Assembly: GCF_004963255.1 (NCBI RefSeq)
Contig: NZ_SUGA01000029.1
Span: 1-64,000 of the forward strand
Reading direction: 5' to 3'
DNA: 64,000 nucleotides
DNA from: Mesorhizobium sp.
Lineage (GTDB): Bacteria > Pseudomonadota > Alphaproteobacteria > Rhizobiales > Rhizobiaceae
Both the position numbers and the translations under genes were made by a program. Under the pieces are notes generated by a model. The model was not told where the DNA came from and did no database searches. It saw only the letters and a program-made list of their open reading frames with translations. Each line of letters begins with the position of its first letter. Positions within the stretch are counted from its first letter, which is position 1. Shown here piece after piece: positions 33,333-42,502 of this stretch.

Positions 33333-34523
33333 TTGGCTGAGATCGGCAAGGACATCGAACGCCCGCTCGGACAGACGCTTCGGCCTCAGCGCAAGGCCTC
33401 GCGCGGTATCAGCGGCGGCACGCTTGCCGCAGCGGTGGCCGTCCTTGCCGTGATCGGCGTTTCCGGCGCGATCGCATTGCGCGACAAGCCGTTCCGCAAG
33501 CCGCAAGAGGTGGCGGTTTCGACGCCGAAGGTCGTCGCTGCTCCCGCCACACCCGCGCCGCCTGCCGCACCGGCTCCGGTTGCGGCCGCGACGCCGCAGG
33601 CCAGCACCCCGATGAAGAGCGGCGGGCCGCAGATCATCCACGTCCAGACCGAGGAGGGCGACAGCCCGCCGAAAGCGGCGATCGTCATCCGCGATCCGTC
33701 GACGCTCGGCCAGAACCTCAAGGTCGCGCATATCCCGGACAGGGCGCTGATCGAGGCCAGCGACACGGGTCCGCTGCCGATCCGTTCCGCCGACGGCAGG
33801 CGGCCCTTCGACGTCTATGCCCGGCCGTGGTCGGGGGCGCGCGGCGCGCGGGTGGCGATCGTCATTGGCGGGCTCGCCGTCTCGCAGACCGGCACGCAAG
33901 CCGCCATCGCCAAGCTGCCGGCCGAAGTGACGCTGGCCTTCGCGCCGCAGGGCAACAGCATCGGTCGATGGATGCAGGCGGCGAGGCAGAGCGGGCATGA
34001 GATCGTCATGCAGGTGCCGCTTGAGCCGTTCGATTATCCCAACGTCAATCCCGGCCGCAACACGCTGACCGTGTCGGCCAGCACGGACGAGAACCTGAAG
34101 AGCCTGCACTGGGCGCTGTCCAGGACCACGAACTATACCGGGGTCATGAATTATATGGGCGCGCGCTTCTCGGCCGACGCCTCGGCGATGGAGCCTTTCA
34201 TCGCCGACCTCGGCAAGCGCGGCCTTGCCTATATCGATGACGGCTCATCCTCGCGCAGCGTCGCTCCTGACCTGGCGCTGAAGGACGGCGTGCCGTTCGT
34301 CGCCGGCGACATGGCGATCGACGCCGTGCAGGACCGCGGCGAAATCCTCAAGAAGCTGGACAGCCTCGAAGCCACGGCGCGGGCCAAGGGCAGCGCCGTC
34401 GGCATCGGTTCGGCCTTCGACATCACCGTCGACACGGTGACGTCCTGGATTGCCGAAGCGAAGAAGCGCGGCATCGAGATCGTGCCGATCTCGGCGGTGG
34501 CGATCGATCCGCAAAAGGGCTAA
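33333..34523 (+). CDS. Divergent polysaccharide deacetylase family protein
   Basis: A 396-residue protein with an N-terminal membrane anchor (about residues 25-50), a Pro/Ala-rich linker (70-100) and a C-terminal NodB-like TIM-barrel of the divergent polysaccharide deacetylase family (DUF610-type). Motifs include ARVAIVIGGLAVSQTGT, VTLAFAPQGNSIGRWMQAAR and GHEIVMQVPLEPFDYPN. The start is inferred as TTG (33333) with GGGGAA upstream because no ATG or GTG is suitably placed; the frame is open to 33207. It follows ctpA and precedes rppH, the usual rhizobial order. Confidence 0.88.
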   Translation: MAEIGKDIERPLGQTLRPQRKASRGISGGTLAAAVAVLAVIGVSGAIALRDKPFRKPQEVAVSTPKVVAAPATPAPPAAPAPVAAATPQASTPMKSGGPQIIHVQTEEGDSPPKAAIVIRDPSTLGQNLKVAHIPDRALIEASDTGPLPIRSADGRRPFDVYARPWSGARGARVAIVIGGLAVSQTGTQAAIAKLPAEVTLAFAPQGNSIGRWMQAARQSGHEIVMQVPLEPFDYPNVNPGRNTLTVSASTDENLKSLHWALSRTTNYTGVMNYMGARFSADASAMEPFIADLGKRGLAYIDDGSSSRSVAPDLALKDGVPFVAGDMAIDAVQDRGEILKKLDSLEATARAKGSAVGIGSAFDITVDTVTSWIAEAKKRGIEIVPISAVAIDPQKG

Positions 34524-34574
34524 CGCTACCCGCCTCGCCGCATTCAATCCTCGAGACCGCTGGAACGCTGACCC

Positions 34575-35090
34575 ATGGCCAAGACGATCGATCCCGAAAC
34601 GCTGCCTTACCGTCCCTGCGTCGGGCTGATGATCCTCAACAGAGCCGGCCTGGTCTGGGTTGGGCACCGCATCGCCGAACCGGACAGCGAGTTCGCCGGC
34701 ACCACGCAGCTTTGGCAGATGCCGCAAGGCGGCATCGACAAGGGCGAGGAGCCGATCGAGGCCGCGGGCCGCGAGCTCTATGAGGAAACCGGCATGCGCA
34801 GCGTGGCGCTGCTTGCCGAGGCGCCGCATTGGATCAACTACGATCTGCCGCCGCATCTGGTCGGCGTTGCCTTCAAGGGCCGTTATCGCGGCCAGACGCA
34901 GAAATGGTTCGCCTATCGCTTCGAGGGCGACGAAAGCGAGATCGCGATCAATCCGCCGCCCGGTGGCCACACGGCCGAGTTCGACGAATGGGCCTGGCGG
35001 CCGATGTGGGAATTGCCCGAACTGATCGTGCCGTTCAAGCGCAAGGTTTATGAGCAGGTGGTGGCAGCATTCCAGCACCTGGCTCCCTGA
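34575..35090 (+). CDS. rppH: RNA pyrophosphohydrolase (Nudix)
   Basis: Removes pyrophosphate from mRNA 5' ends, starting decay. The 171-residue protein begins with YRPCVGLMILNRAGLVWVGHR and carries the Nudix box GGIDKGEEPIEAAGRELYEE, then TGM. The WQMPQGGID and QKWFAYRF segments are typical of RppH/NudH. Confidence 0.95.
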   Translation: MAKTIDPETLPYRPCVGLMILNRAGLVWVGHRIAEPDSEFAGTTQLWQMPQGGIDKGEEPIEAAGRELYEETGMRSVALLAEAPHWINYDLPPHLVGVAFKGRYRGQTQKWFAYRFEGDESEIAINPPPGGHTAEFDEWAWRPMWELPELIVPFKRKVYEQVVAAFQHLAP

Positions 35091-35320
35091 GGCTGCCGAT
35101 ATTCAGGTGAGGCCGGCCTGCAAATGGCGGTTTCCTGCGCTTCCGGTGCTCGCGTACGAAAAGTACGCCCCGCTCCGGTTCTCGGAAGCCACCCAGTTTG
35201 GTCGCTTCGCGCCCGTCTTCGACTCCGACTCGGCCTGACCTGAATCTCATCAGACTCAGGGCAGTTGCTGCATCGACGACAGAATTCTATTGATTGCCGA
35301 TGCAATGAACGGGGGTCGCC

Positions 35321-36466
35321 ATGGACGACACCAGCCGCGCTTTGATCGGATCCGCCGCCGGCAGCCAGCCGGTGAGCGAGGCGGCCGCCGGCGCTATCCT
35401 GACGATCGACCTCGGAGCTATCCGGGAAAACTATCGCCGGTTGAAGGCGCGGCTGGGCGGTGTTCGCTGCGCCGGGGTGCTCAAGGCAGACGGCTATGGG
35501 CTTGGCGCCGCCCAAGTGGCCTCGGTCCTGGCGAAAGAGGGCTGCGACATCTTCTTTATCGCGCTGCCCGGCGAGGGCATCGCGCTGCGCAAGGCGATCG
35601 GGCCTGGGCCTGACATCTTGGTGCTGAACGGCCTGCCGCCGGGTTCGGAGCCGGAAGCCCTGGCGGCCGGCCTTTGCCCGGTCGTCAACAGCGCTACCCA
35701 GCTGAAGGCCTGGCGCCAGGCCGCGCGGAGCGCGGGCCGGAGCCTGCCGGCCGCCATCCAGGTCGACAGCGGCATGGCCCGGCTCGGCATGGCGCCGGCA
35801 GAAGTCGAGGCGGTCGCGGGCGAGGCCGGCGCCTTCGACGGCATCGACATCCGTTTCGTGATGAGCCATCTCGCCCGCGCCGACGAGCCCCAACAGGTGG
35901 CCAACGAGAAGCAGCGGCACGAATTCGACCGGTTGCGCAAGATGCTGCCCGCGGCGCCCGCCTCCTTGGCCAACTCGTCGGGCATCTTTCTCGGACCTGC
36001 CTATCATTACGACCTTGCCCGTCCCGGAGCCGCGCTCTATGGCGTCAACCCGACACCCCACGAAGCCAATCCGATGCTGCCGGTGATAAGGCTGGAAGCC
36101 AAGGTGGCGCAAACGCGTGAGATCGGTGCCGGCACAGGCATCGGCTATGGCCACACCCACCAGGCGGACGGGCCGCTCAGGCTGGCGACCATTTCGCTGG
36201 GCTATGGCGACGGCTGGCACCGGCGCGCCGCCTCGGCCGCCTGGTTCGAGGGTGTGCGTTTGCCCTTCATTGGGCGCGTTTCGATGGATTCGATCATCCT
36301 CGACATTTCGGCACTTCCGGCAGGCAGGCTCGGCGAGGGCGACCTCGTCGAGCTCATCGGCCCCTCGCAAAGCGTCGACGACGCGGCCGGCCACGCCGGC
36401 ACCATCGGCTACGAGATACTGACCAACCTGGGCACGCGCTTTCACCGCCGCTACGTCGGCGCCTGA
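35321..36466 (+). CDS. alr: Alanine racemase
   Basis: PLP enzyme interconverting L- and D-alanine. The PLP lysine is in VLKADGYGLGA, and further motifs are QVDSGMARLGM and the catalytic tyrosine region GIGYGHTH. GRVSMDSIILDIS follows. At 381 residues it has normal length. Its neighbour dadA, 88 bases downstream, encodes a D-amino acid dehydrogenase. A catabolic role in alanine use is therefore likely, as for DadX, although it might also supply D-Ala for the wall. Confidence 0.94.
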   Translation: MDDTSRALIGSAAGSQPVSEAAAGAILTIDLGAIRENYRRLKARLGGVRCAGVLKADGYGLGAAQVASVLAKEGCDIFFIALPGEGIALRKAIGPGPDILVLNGLPPGSEPEALAAGLCPVVNSATQLKAWRQAARSAGRSLPAAIQVDSGMARLGMAPAEVEAVAGEAGAFDGIDIRFVMSHLARADEPQQVANEKQRHEFDRLRKMLPAAPASLANSSGIFLGPAYHYDLARPGAALYGVNPTPHEANPMLPVIRLEAKVAQTREIGAGTGIGYGHTHQADGPLRLATISLGYGDGWHRRAASAAWFEGVRLPFIGRVSMDSIILDISALPAGRLGEGDLVELIGPSQSVDDAAGHAGTIGYEILTNLGTRFHRRYVGA

Positions 36467-36554
36467 CCACGCCCCTTGGCGGGCGCCGCAAAATCCGGCA
36501 CACAGATGAACGAGCCAAAGCGCCTCGGCGTGCAAGGCCTTTGAGGGAGACAGA

Positions 36555-37817
36555 ATGAAAGTCATCGTGCTGGGCGGCGGCGTGATCGGGGTCACCACCG
36601 CTTACTTCCTCACCGAGGCTGGTCATGAAGTGACCGTCTACGATCGCCAGCCGGGGCCGGCCCTCGAAACCAGCTTCGCCAATGCCGGCGAAGTGTCGCC
36701 GGGCTATGCCTCGCCCTGGGCCGGGCCAGGCGTTCCGATCAAAGCCGTCAAATGGCTGTTGATGAAATACGGCCCGCTGGTGGTGCGGCCGGCGTTCGAC
36801 CCGAATATGTGGACCTGGTTGCTGAAGATGCTGCGCAACTGCACGGCCGAGCGCTATGCGCTCAACAAGTCGCGCATGGTGCCGCTTGCCGAATACAGTC
36901 GCGACACGCTGAAAGCACTGCGCGAGGCGACCGGCATCACCTACGACGAACGGGCCAAAGGCACGCTGCAGCTCTTCCGCAAGCAGAAGCAGCTCGACGC
37001 CACCGGCGGCGACGTTGAGGTGCTGAAGAAATACGGCGTGCCCTACGAGATCCTCGACCGCGACGGCTGTGTCGCCGCCGAACCGGCGCTGGCCGCCGTG
37101 CGCGACAAATTCGTCGGCGGCCTCAGGCTTCCCGGCGACGAGACCGGCGACTGCAAGATGTTCACCGACAAGCTCGCGGAACTCTGCGTGGCGCGGGGCG
37201 TGATATTCGAGTACGGCTCGACCGTCCGGAAAGTCGTCAGGAACCGCAACCGCCTCACCAATGTGCTCACCGATAGCGGATGGAAAACCGCCGATGCCTT
37301 CGTGATGGCGATGGGCAGCTATTCGGCGCAGTTCATGCGCAAGCTGGGGCGCCCGATCCCGGTCTATCCGGTCAAGGGCTATTCGATCACCGTGCCGATC
37401 AGCAATGCCGAGGCAGCACCGGTGTCGACCGTCATGGACGAGACCTACAAGGTGGCGATCACCCGGCTCGGCGACCGCATCCGCGTCGGCGGCACGGCGG
37501 AGATTTCGGGCTATGATCTTCGCCTGCATGAATCGCGCCGCCGCACGCTCGAACATTCGGTTGGCGATCTTTTCCCCGGCGGCGGCGATCTCAAGGCGGC
37601 GAGCTTCTGGTGCGGCTTGCGGCCCATGACGCCGGACGGACCGCCCTTGGTCGGACTGAGCGAGGTTGCCAATCTCTACCTCAACACCGGCCACGGCACG
37701 CTCGGCTGGACCATGGCCTGCGGCTCGGCCAAGGTTCTGGCCGACATCATGTCCAACCGGGTGCCGGAGATCAACGCGCGCGACCTCAGCCCGGAACGGT
37801 ACCTGAAGCCTATTTAA
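36555..37817 (+). CDS. dadA: D-amino acid dehydrogenase small subunit
   Basis: FAD-dependent membrane-associated enzyme oxidising D-alanine and other D-amino acids to 2-oxo acids. The N-terminal Rossmann motif is VIVLGGGVIGVTTAYFLTEAGHEVTVYDRQ (residues 2-31), followed by SFANAGEVSPGYASPWAGPG, typical of DadA. The GLRPMTPDGPPLVG and NTGHGTLGWTMACGS segments complete the signature. At 420 residues it is normal. A GAGGGAGA ribosome binding site precedes the ATG. It follows alr and is convergent with the phospholipase D gene. Confidence 0.95.
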   Translation: MKVIVLGGGVIGVTTAYFLTEAGHEVTVYDRQPGPALETSFANAGEVSPGYASPWAGPGVPIKAVKWLLMKYGPLVVRPAFDPNMWTWLLKMLRNCTAERYALNKSRMVPLAEYSRDTLKALREATGITYDERAKGTLQLFRKQKQLDATGGDVEVLKKYGVPYEILDRDGCVAAEPALAAVRDKFVGGLRLPGDETGDCKMFTDKLAELCVARGVIFEYGSTVRKVVRNRNRLTNVLTDSGWKTADAFVMAMGSYSAQFMRKLGRPIPVYPVKGYSITVPISNAEAAPVSTVMDETYKVAITRLGDRIRVGGTAEISGYDLRLHESRRRTLEHSVGDLFPGGGDLKAASFWCGLRPMTPDGPPLVGLSEVANLYLNTGHGTLGWTMACGSAKVLADIMSNRVPEINARDLSPERYLKPI

Positions 37818-37853
37818 GCGCGCTGCTCGGTATGGAATCGAGACGGCGCGCTT
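37816..37853. terminator. Inverted repeat between dadA and the phospholipase D gene
   Basis: AAGCGCGC (37816-37823) and GCGCGCTT (37846-37853) are perfect inverted repeats, with a nested CTCG/CGAG. The element overlaps the dadA stop and lies between convergent genes, so it may act as a two-way terminator. No long T-run follows. Confidence 0.4.
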
Positions 37854-37860
37854 CAATCCT

Positions 37861-40023
37861 TCAAAACGCCTCTCTGACCCAATTGTCGCTGAACAGCAGC
37901 CGGTATGCCCAGCCGATCGTGACATTGGTGGCGACCGGCCGTGAATGCGCAACGTAGTCCTGGTAGATCGGCTTCATCCTGGCATAGAAGGCCGGATCGA
38001 GCACGACCATGCCGTTTTCCGAGTCATGGAAGAAGCTGCGGTTGTTGAGGTTGACCGAGGAGATGGCGACCAGCCTTTCGTCGATCATCATGATCTTGGA
38101 ATGCAGCACGACATCCGGCGCCTTGAACTCGCGGATGTTGATGCGGTCGCCATATTTCTCGACGAACAGCTTGTTGAGCGCGGTGAGGAACCGGCCGCCG
38201 ATATCGCCCTTCAGGTCGATGCGGCCGACGACGTCGATCTTCACGCCCCTGGCCAGCGCCCGGTCGAAGGCCCGGGCGATATCGGGCGTCAGGTTGAGAT
38301 AGGGATTGACGATCTCGATGCGATGCTCGGCGGTGTCGATCAGCTCGACGAAATAGGCCTCCAGCGCGTGCCCATCCTCATAGGGCACGGAGATGAAATG
38401 CCGCGCCACGCCGCGCGGGGCAGCTATGGAACGAACCGGAATGGAGAACGGTCGCGACAGATTGGTGTCGGCGTCGCGCAGCCAGATGGTCGACAGATGC
38501 GCGGCCAGCGTCTCGACGGTCGCCTGGTCGGCAATCTCCATGTCGAAGTCGCTCCAGTTGGAATAGTAGTTCAGCGAGAAGCCGTCGGTCTTGCCGTATT
38601 GCTCGAGGTCCGGATGGTGGGTCAGGTCGACCGGCCTGTGGAACAGAAAACCGTCATGGATGTTGCGGCCGCCGATGATGACGCGCGAGCGGCGGGGCTG
38701 TTCGGCCAGCGTCGCCAGCATCTTGACGTGATGGGTCTTGTGCAGCTGCGATATCTGCTCGTCGAACGGCGCGCCGTGATCGGCCTGCCAGCGATATTCC
38801 TGCAGCTCGACATTGGGGAATTCTGCCGCTAGCCGGTGCAGCATGGCGTCGTCCTTCTCCCGCTCCAGCACGTCGGTGACCAGGATGCGCACCTTGGTGC
38901 CAAGTGCTGCGTGATGGCGGATCAGCCGCTCCATCACGCGGCCGGAGAAATCCGCCTTGAATTCCAGCGACGACAGGTAGATCAGCCTGAGTTTCGGGGC
39001 GTTGGAGAAATCGAGCGGCAGCTCGGGGTCGGCCTTGTCGAAGGCGCTGTCCGGGAGCCTCTTGCCGAGCAGCGCTTCGACCTTGGCATTGAAGCCGTCG
39101 CGTGACTTGCGCAGCAGGGTCGGCGATCCCAGCGGCAGCGCGCAGGTCTGCGACAGCCAGCGGCTCGCATAAAAGACGCGGTCGAGTTCCTCCATCCCCG
39201 CCGGATCGGGCACCGGGCAGCGGTCGTAGCGGCTGTCCAGAGCCGTGATCCAGGGATCGGCGGTCTCCTCGCGCAGCAAGGTCAGCGGCGCGCCCGCCGG
39301 CGCCAGGGCGGAGCCGACGCGCAGATCGCAACGGGTCAGTGCCTGGTCCGGAAACAGGCTGGCGGAGGTTTCGGCGACCGGCAGGCTCAAATGGAATGGC
39401 GAGGCTGCGGCGACTGTGGTGGATCGGCCCGATGCGCGGATCGCAAGCGGGCCGTTGCAGGTGCCGCCGATGTCGACAGGCCGCTGGCCTGACTGGCGCA
39501 GCACGATCTCGACCGAGCGCGCCTGCAGGCCGGAGAAGCTGAAGGTCTTGGGCGCCGAGGGCCGCGCGGCGGCATCGAGATAGAGGGTCTGCCGCGACAT
39601 GCGCCAGCGGCCGGTGAAATGGCCTTCGCCAGGCTTGCCTGGCGTCGGCGCGAGTTCCGTGTCGTCGAGCGGCCTGGCCAATCGTTGCAATGCCGGATAG
39701 GTCGCGTGGAAGCCGCTGTTTTGGACGTCGCGCCAGTCGCGGCCGAAGCGGCCGGTGCCGTTGGCGCGGTCGAGCGCATCGAGGCGGTTTTGGGCGAGCA
39801 GCGCCTGGAACTGTCTCTCGTAAGCGCTGTTGCCGTCGCTTGCGAAGTAATGGGCCATGGCGATCTCGGCGCCGCTGCTGTCCGCCGACACGGGCGGGCG
39901 GTCGCAGGAATCGTCGCCCGGAAAGAAGGCGCAGGCCGAATGTTCGGGCATGCCGGCGCAGCCGGCCACCACCGACAGCGCCAGTCCAAGCAATGCCTTG
40001 GCGACGGCAGACCCGAGGCTCAT
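37861..40023 (-). CDS. Phospholipase D-like lipoprotein
   Basis: A 720-residue protein with a lipoprotein signal (ALSVVAGCAG, Cys22) and two PLDc domains. The C-terminal HKD motif is perfect (HSKIMMIDERL, His641). The first copy at His432 (HVKMLATLAEQ, followed by VIIGGRNIHDGF) lacks the usual aspartate. About 350 residues between the lipobox and the first PLD domain are of unknown fold. It could be a phospholipase, a cardiolipin-type transferase or a nuclease at the cell envelope. The start overlaps the stop of the upstream phospholipase A2-like gene by ATGA, so the two are coupled. Confidence 0.82.
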   Translation of the reverse strand: MSLGSAVAKALLGLALSVVAGCAGMPEHSACAFFPGDDSCDRPPVSADSSGAEIAMAHYFASDGNSAYERQFQALLAQNRLDALDRANGTGRFGRDWRDVQNSGFHATYPALQRLARPLDDTELAPTPGKPGEGHFTGRWRMSRQTLYLDAAARPSAPKTFSFSGLQARSVEIVLRQSGQRPVDIGGTCNGPLAIRASGRSTTVAAASPFHLSLPVAETSASLFPDQALTRCDLRVGSALAPAGAPLTLLREETADPWITALDSRYDRCPVPDPAGMEELDRVFYASRWLSQTCALPLGSPTLLRKSRDGFNAKVEALLGKRLPDSAFDKADPELPLDFSNAPKLRLIYLSSLEFKADFSGRVMERLIRHHAALGTKVRILVTDVLEREKDDAMLHRLAAEFPNVELQEYRWQADHGAPFDEQISQLHKTHHVKMLATLAEQPRRSRVIIGGRNIHDGFLFHRPVDLTHHPDLEQYGKTDGFSLNYYSNWSDFDMEIADQATVETLAAHLSTIWLRDADTNLSRPFSIPVRSIAAPRGVARHFISVPYEDGHALEAYFVELIDTAEHRIEIVNPYLNLTPDIARAFDRALARGVKIDVVGRIDLKGDIGGRFLTALNKLFVEKYGDRINIREFKAPDVVLHSKIMMIDERLVAISSVNLNNRSFFHDSENGMVVLDPAFYARMKPIYQDYVAHSRPVATNVTIGWAYRLLFSDNWVREAF

Positions 40024-40460
40024 CCGGCGGCCCCGCTCACGGCTTTGAGCTCGGCGGGGTCGCGCGGCGGCAGGAAGCCTTGCGGAAAGATCCGGCAGAC
40101 GGGGAAGGCGAAGGTGGCGATCAGAAGTTCGGCCTCGTTTCGTATCTTGCGCGGCGCCGTCTTGTCGTCTCGGATTTTCCGCGCTGAAGCGACCAGCGCG
40201 CCGTCGCAGTCGCAATGATTGTGCCTTGCAATGTAGCAGGCATCGTGGATCTGGCAGGCGGCATCGAGGCGGTCGACGGGCCTTGCCGACAGATCGCCGG
40301 TGCGCGTGCCCGGGCCGCAATAATTGCCGATGACGAAAGGCGAGGGTCGCGACATGGCGTAGCGTACCGGCTTCGGCAATTGTGCTTCAGGGACCTTTGT
40401 CCAGGGATTGGCGCAGTCCGACAGAAAAAGCAGCGGCAGAATGGCAAGAACGGCTCGCAT
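40020..40460 (-). CDS. Phospholipase A2-like lipoprotein
   Basis: A 146-residue protein with a short signal peptide and candidate lipobox (LLFLSDCAN, Cys16). The core resembles secreted phospholipase A2: a calcium-loop-like NYCGPGT at 46-52, the catalytic His-Asp pair in DAACQIHDACY (His72, Asp73), and a following CDCDGAL whose aspartate could complete the site. Cysteine spacing suggests disulfides. Expected to cleave the sn-2 acyl chain of phospholipids outside the cytoplasm; activity is inferred. It is first in a two-gene operon with the phospholipase D-like gene. Confidence 0.7.
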   Translation of the reverse strand: MRAVLAILPLLFLSDCANPWTKVPEAQLPKPVRYAMSRPSPFVIGNYCGPGTRTGDLSARPVDRLDAACQIHDACYIARHNHCDCDGALVASARKIRDDKTAPRKIRNEAELLIATFAFPVCRIFPQGFLPPRDPAELKAVSGAAG

Positions 40461-40686
40461 TTCCCCGCCGGCGTTTCGAAGATTGTCCCCCAGAGCGCTT
40501 CACCGTTTCGCGGAAAGGGCGAACCGCTCTATCTTTTTTGTTCTGACGCAATTCCTAGAATTGCTCTGGCGCCCGGTCACGGCATGCCAGGCGCGCTGGT
40601 GCCACAGTGGCTGAATTTGTGGCGGAGGCAAGGCGGCAAGGACCAACTGCCTGTGATAAGATCAGTAGCAGCGAGGGGACTTTGCA

Positions 40687-41259
40687 ATGCGTCTTTTTCT
40701 AGTGGCGGCGACCGCATATCTGGCCTGCGCCGCGGCGGCGCTTGCCGCGGACAAGACCGTTCACGATAGGGAGCACGGCTTTTCGCTGACCTATCCCGAG
40801 GAATGGGCGAGCGAAACCGCCTTTGACAACACCATCCGGCTCAAGATCAAGTCCGGCGAAAAAGGCCTGACCTGCAGGGTGTCGCAAAATGCCTACGACC
40901 CGACCGCTCCGGACAATCCGCCTGATGTCAGGGCGTTCATGGAGAAAGACTGGCAGATGAGCAACTGGCAGACCACGGTCGGCGTCGCTTATCAATCGGC
41001 CAGCTTCAGCCAGGACAGGCTGGCGCATTTCCCGGACGGCTATCCGGTGCGGATCGCCGACATGGATTTCCACTATATGGATGAGAACGTCAGCTTCTAC
41101 GGCCATTCCCGCATCGCGCTGACGCTGCGCAGCTCGCATTACGGCTTCGTGGACTGCGGGGTCTCGGCCGACAGCGCCGAGGAGGCCGCGCGCAAATGGG
41201 CGCCGTTTGCGGATCGGGCGGACAAGATCGTGAGCTCGTTCGTGCTCGACGCGGATTAG
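40687..41259 (+). CDS. Secreted hypothetical protein, 190 residues
   Basis: Not recognised as a named family. A clear signal peptide (MRLFLVAATAYLACAAAALA) precedes a mature domain starting near residue 21 with HDREHGFSLTYPEEWAS, a pattern seen in small periplasmic PsbP/DUF1795-like folds. Two cysteines (CRVSQ and VDCGV) could form a disulfide. Convergent with the LysR gene, with a 4-base overlap at the ends. Function unknown. Confidence 0.7.
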   Translation: MRLFLVAATAYLACAAAALAADKTVHDREHGFSLTYPEEWASETAFDNTIRLKIKSGEKGLTCRVSQNAYDPTAPDNPPDVRAFMEKDWQMSNWQTTVGVAYQSASFSQDRLAHFPDGYPVRIADMDFHYMDENVSFYGHSRIALTLRSSHYGFVDCGVSADSAEEAARKWAPFADRADKIVSSFVLDAD

Positions 41260-42137
41260 ACGAAAAGGCCGCGCTCCCGTTCCACCGCCTTGGTGATGAA
41301 ATTGGCGACCAGCTGGACGCGGCGCAGCGGCCGCACCGATTCATGATAGACCAGCCAGTAGGCGCGGCGGATGGGCGCGACGATGTCGACCGGCACCAGT
41401 TCCGGCATCGAACGAGCGACGAATGTGTGCAGGATCCCGATGCCGGCGCCGGAGCGCACTGCTTCGGCCTGGCCGAGCGCCGAGGAAATGGCGAAGCTGG
41501 TGCGCCATTCGGGACTAAACTCGGCGGCATAGTCGAGCGAAGGGCTGACGATGAGGTCCGGCACATAGCCGATCAGCGTGTGCCGGGCGAGTTCCACCGG
41601 CGTTTTGGGCAGGCCGTTGGCCTCGGCATAGGCGCGCGACGCGAAGAGGCCGAGCGTGTAGTCGACCAGCTTGCCAGCCACCAGCCGGCCTTCGGTCGGC
41701 CGCTCGACGGTGATCGCGATATCGGCTTCGCGCCTGGACAGCGAGAAGGAGCGCGGCACCGGCACAAGCTGGATGGTGAGCTCGCGGTGAAGCGCGGTGA
41801 TCTCGCCAAGGCGCTTTGCCAGGAAAGCGACGCCAAACCCGTCGGGCGCGCCGATGCGCACAGTGCCGGACACGTCATCACCCTCGCCGGCAATGGTCGA
41901 GCGCGCGGCGATCATATCGCCTTCCATGCGCTCGGCGATGTCGAGGAAGCGCTCGCCGGCCGGCGTCAGCTCGCTGCCGGTGGTGAGGCGGCGGAAGAGC
42001 TTTGTCCTTAATGCTTCCTCGAGCGCGGCGATGCGGCGCGAGACGGTGGCGTGGTTGAGCTCCAGACGTTTCGCCGCGCCCAGGATCTGGCCGGCGCGCG
42101 CCACGGCGAGGAAGATGCGGACGTCATCCCAGTTCAT
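41256..42137 (-). CDS. LysR family transcriptional regulator
   Basis: A 293-residue LysR-type regulator. The N-terminal helix-turn-helix (MNWDDVRIFLAVARAGQILG, then AAKRLELNHATVSRRIAALEE) is followed by a substrate-binding-like effector domain. It is divergent from mmsA, separated by a palindromic repeat element, and may regulate it, though such a link is only positional. The ATG at 42137 is chosen; the frame extends 26 residues further with no support. Confidence 0.9.
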   Translation of the reverse strand: MNWDDVRIFLAVARAGQILGAAKRLELNHATVSRRIAALEEALRTKLFRRLTTGSELTPAGERFLDIAERMEGDMIAARSTIAGEGDDVSGTVRIGAPDGFGVAFLAKRLGEITALHRELTIQLVPVPRSFSLSRREADIAITVERPTEGRLVAGKLVDYTLGLFASRAYAEANGLPKTPVELARHTLIGYVPDLIVSPSLDYAAEFSPEWRTSFAISSALGQAEAVRSGAGIGILHTFVARSMPELVPVDIVAPIRRAYWLVYHESVRPLRRVQLVANFITKAVERERGLFV

Positions 42138-42175
42138 GGGGATGGTCTGCACGATGATTGTCAACGCTGCGTTCC

Positions 42176-42339
42176 TTCGCGCCCCCCTTTGTCCTGCCGG
42201 ACATCTCCCCCACAAGGGGGGAGATTGGCAGTGTCGCCGGCAGCGCTTTCTCCTGCATCGGCGATTGGCGAAAACCGACGCGACATCTGATCTCCCCCCT
42301 TGTGGGGGAGATGGCCGGCAGGCCAGAGGGGGGCGCGAG
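42176..42339. repeat. Large palindromic intergenic repeat (rhizobial RIME-like element)
   Basis: A left arm (42176-42225) and right arm (42290-42339) of 50 bases are near-perfect reverse complements. Each contains CATCTCCCCCACAAGGGGGG-type sequence, itself a small palindrome, and a TGCCGG block. They are separated by 64 bases. The layout matches the mosaic palindromic elements common between rhizobial genes. A relative of the core occurs at 26624-26648. Confidence 0.8.
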
Positions 42340-42502
42340 AAAACTCAACCTGAGAAGTCCTTCACGTCAGGCATTTGCGACAATTAATGCACACTCCACT
42401 GCCGCTGTCTATTTACCGCACAACGGTTGCGATCTTCCTCGCGTTGCCATCGCCGCCGCAAAGGCGGACAATGGCACCATCACTAAATCCAGGGAGAGAA
42501 AC

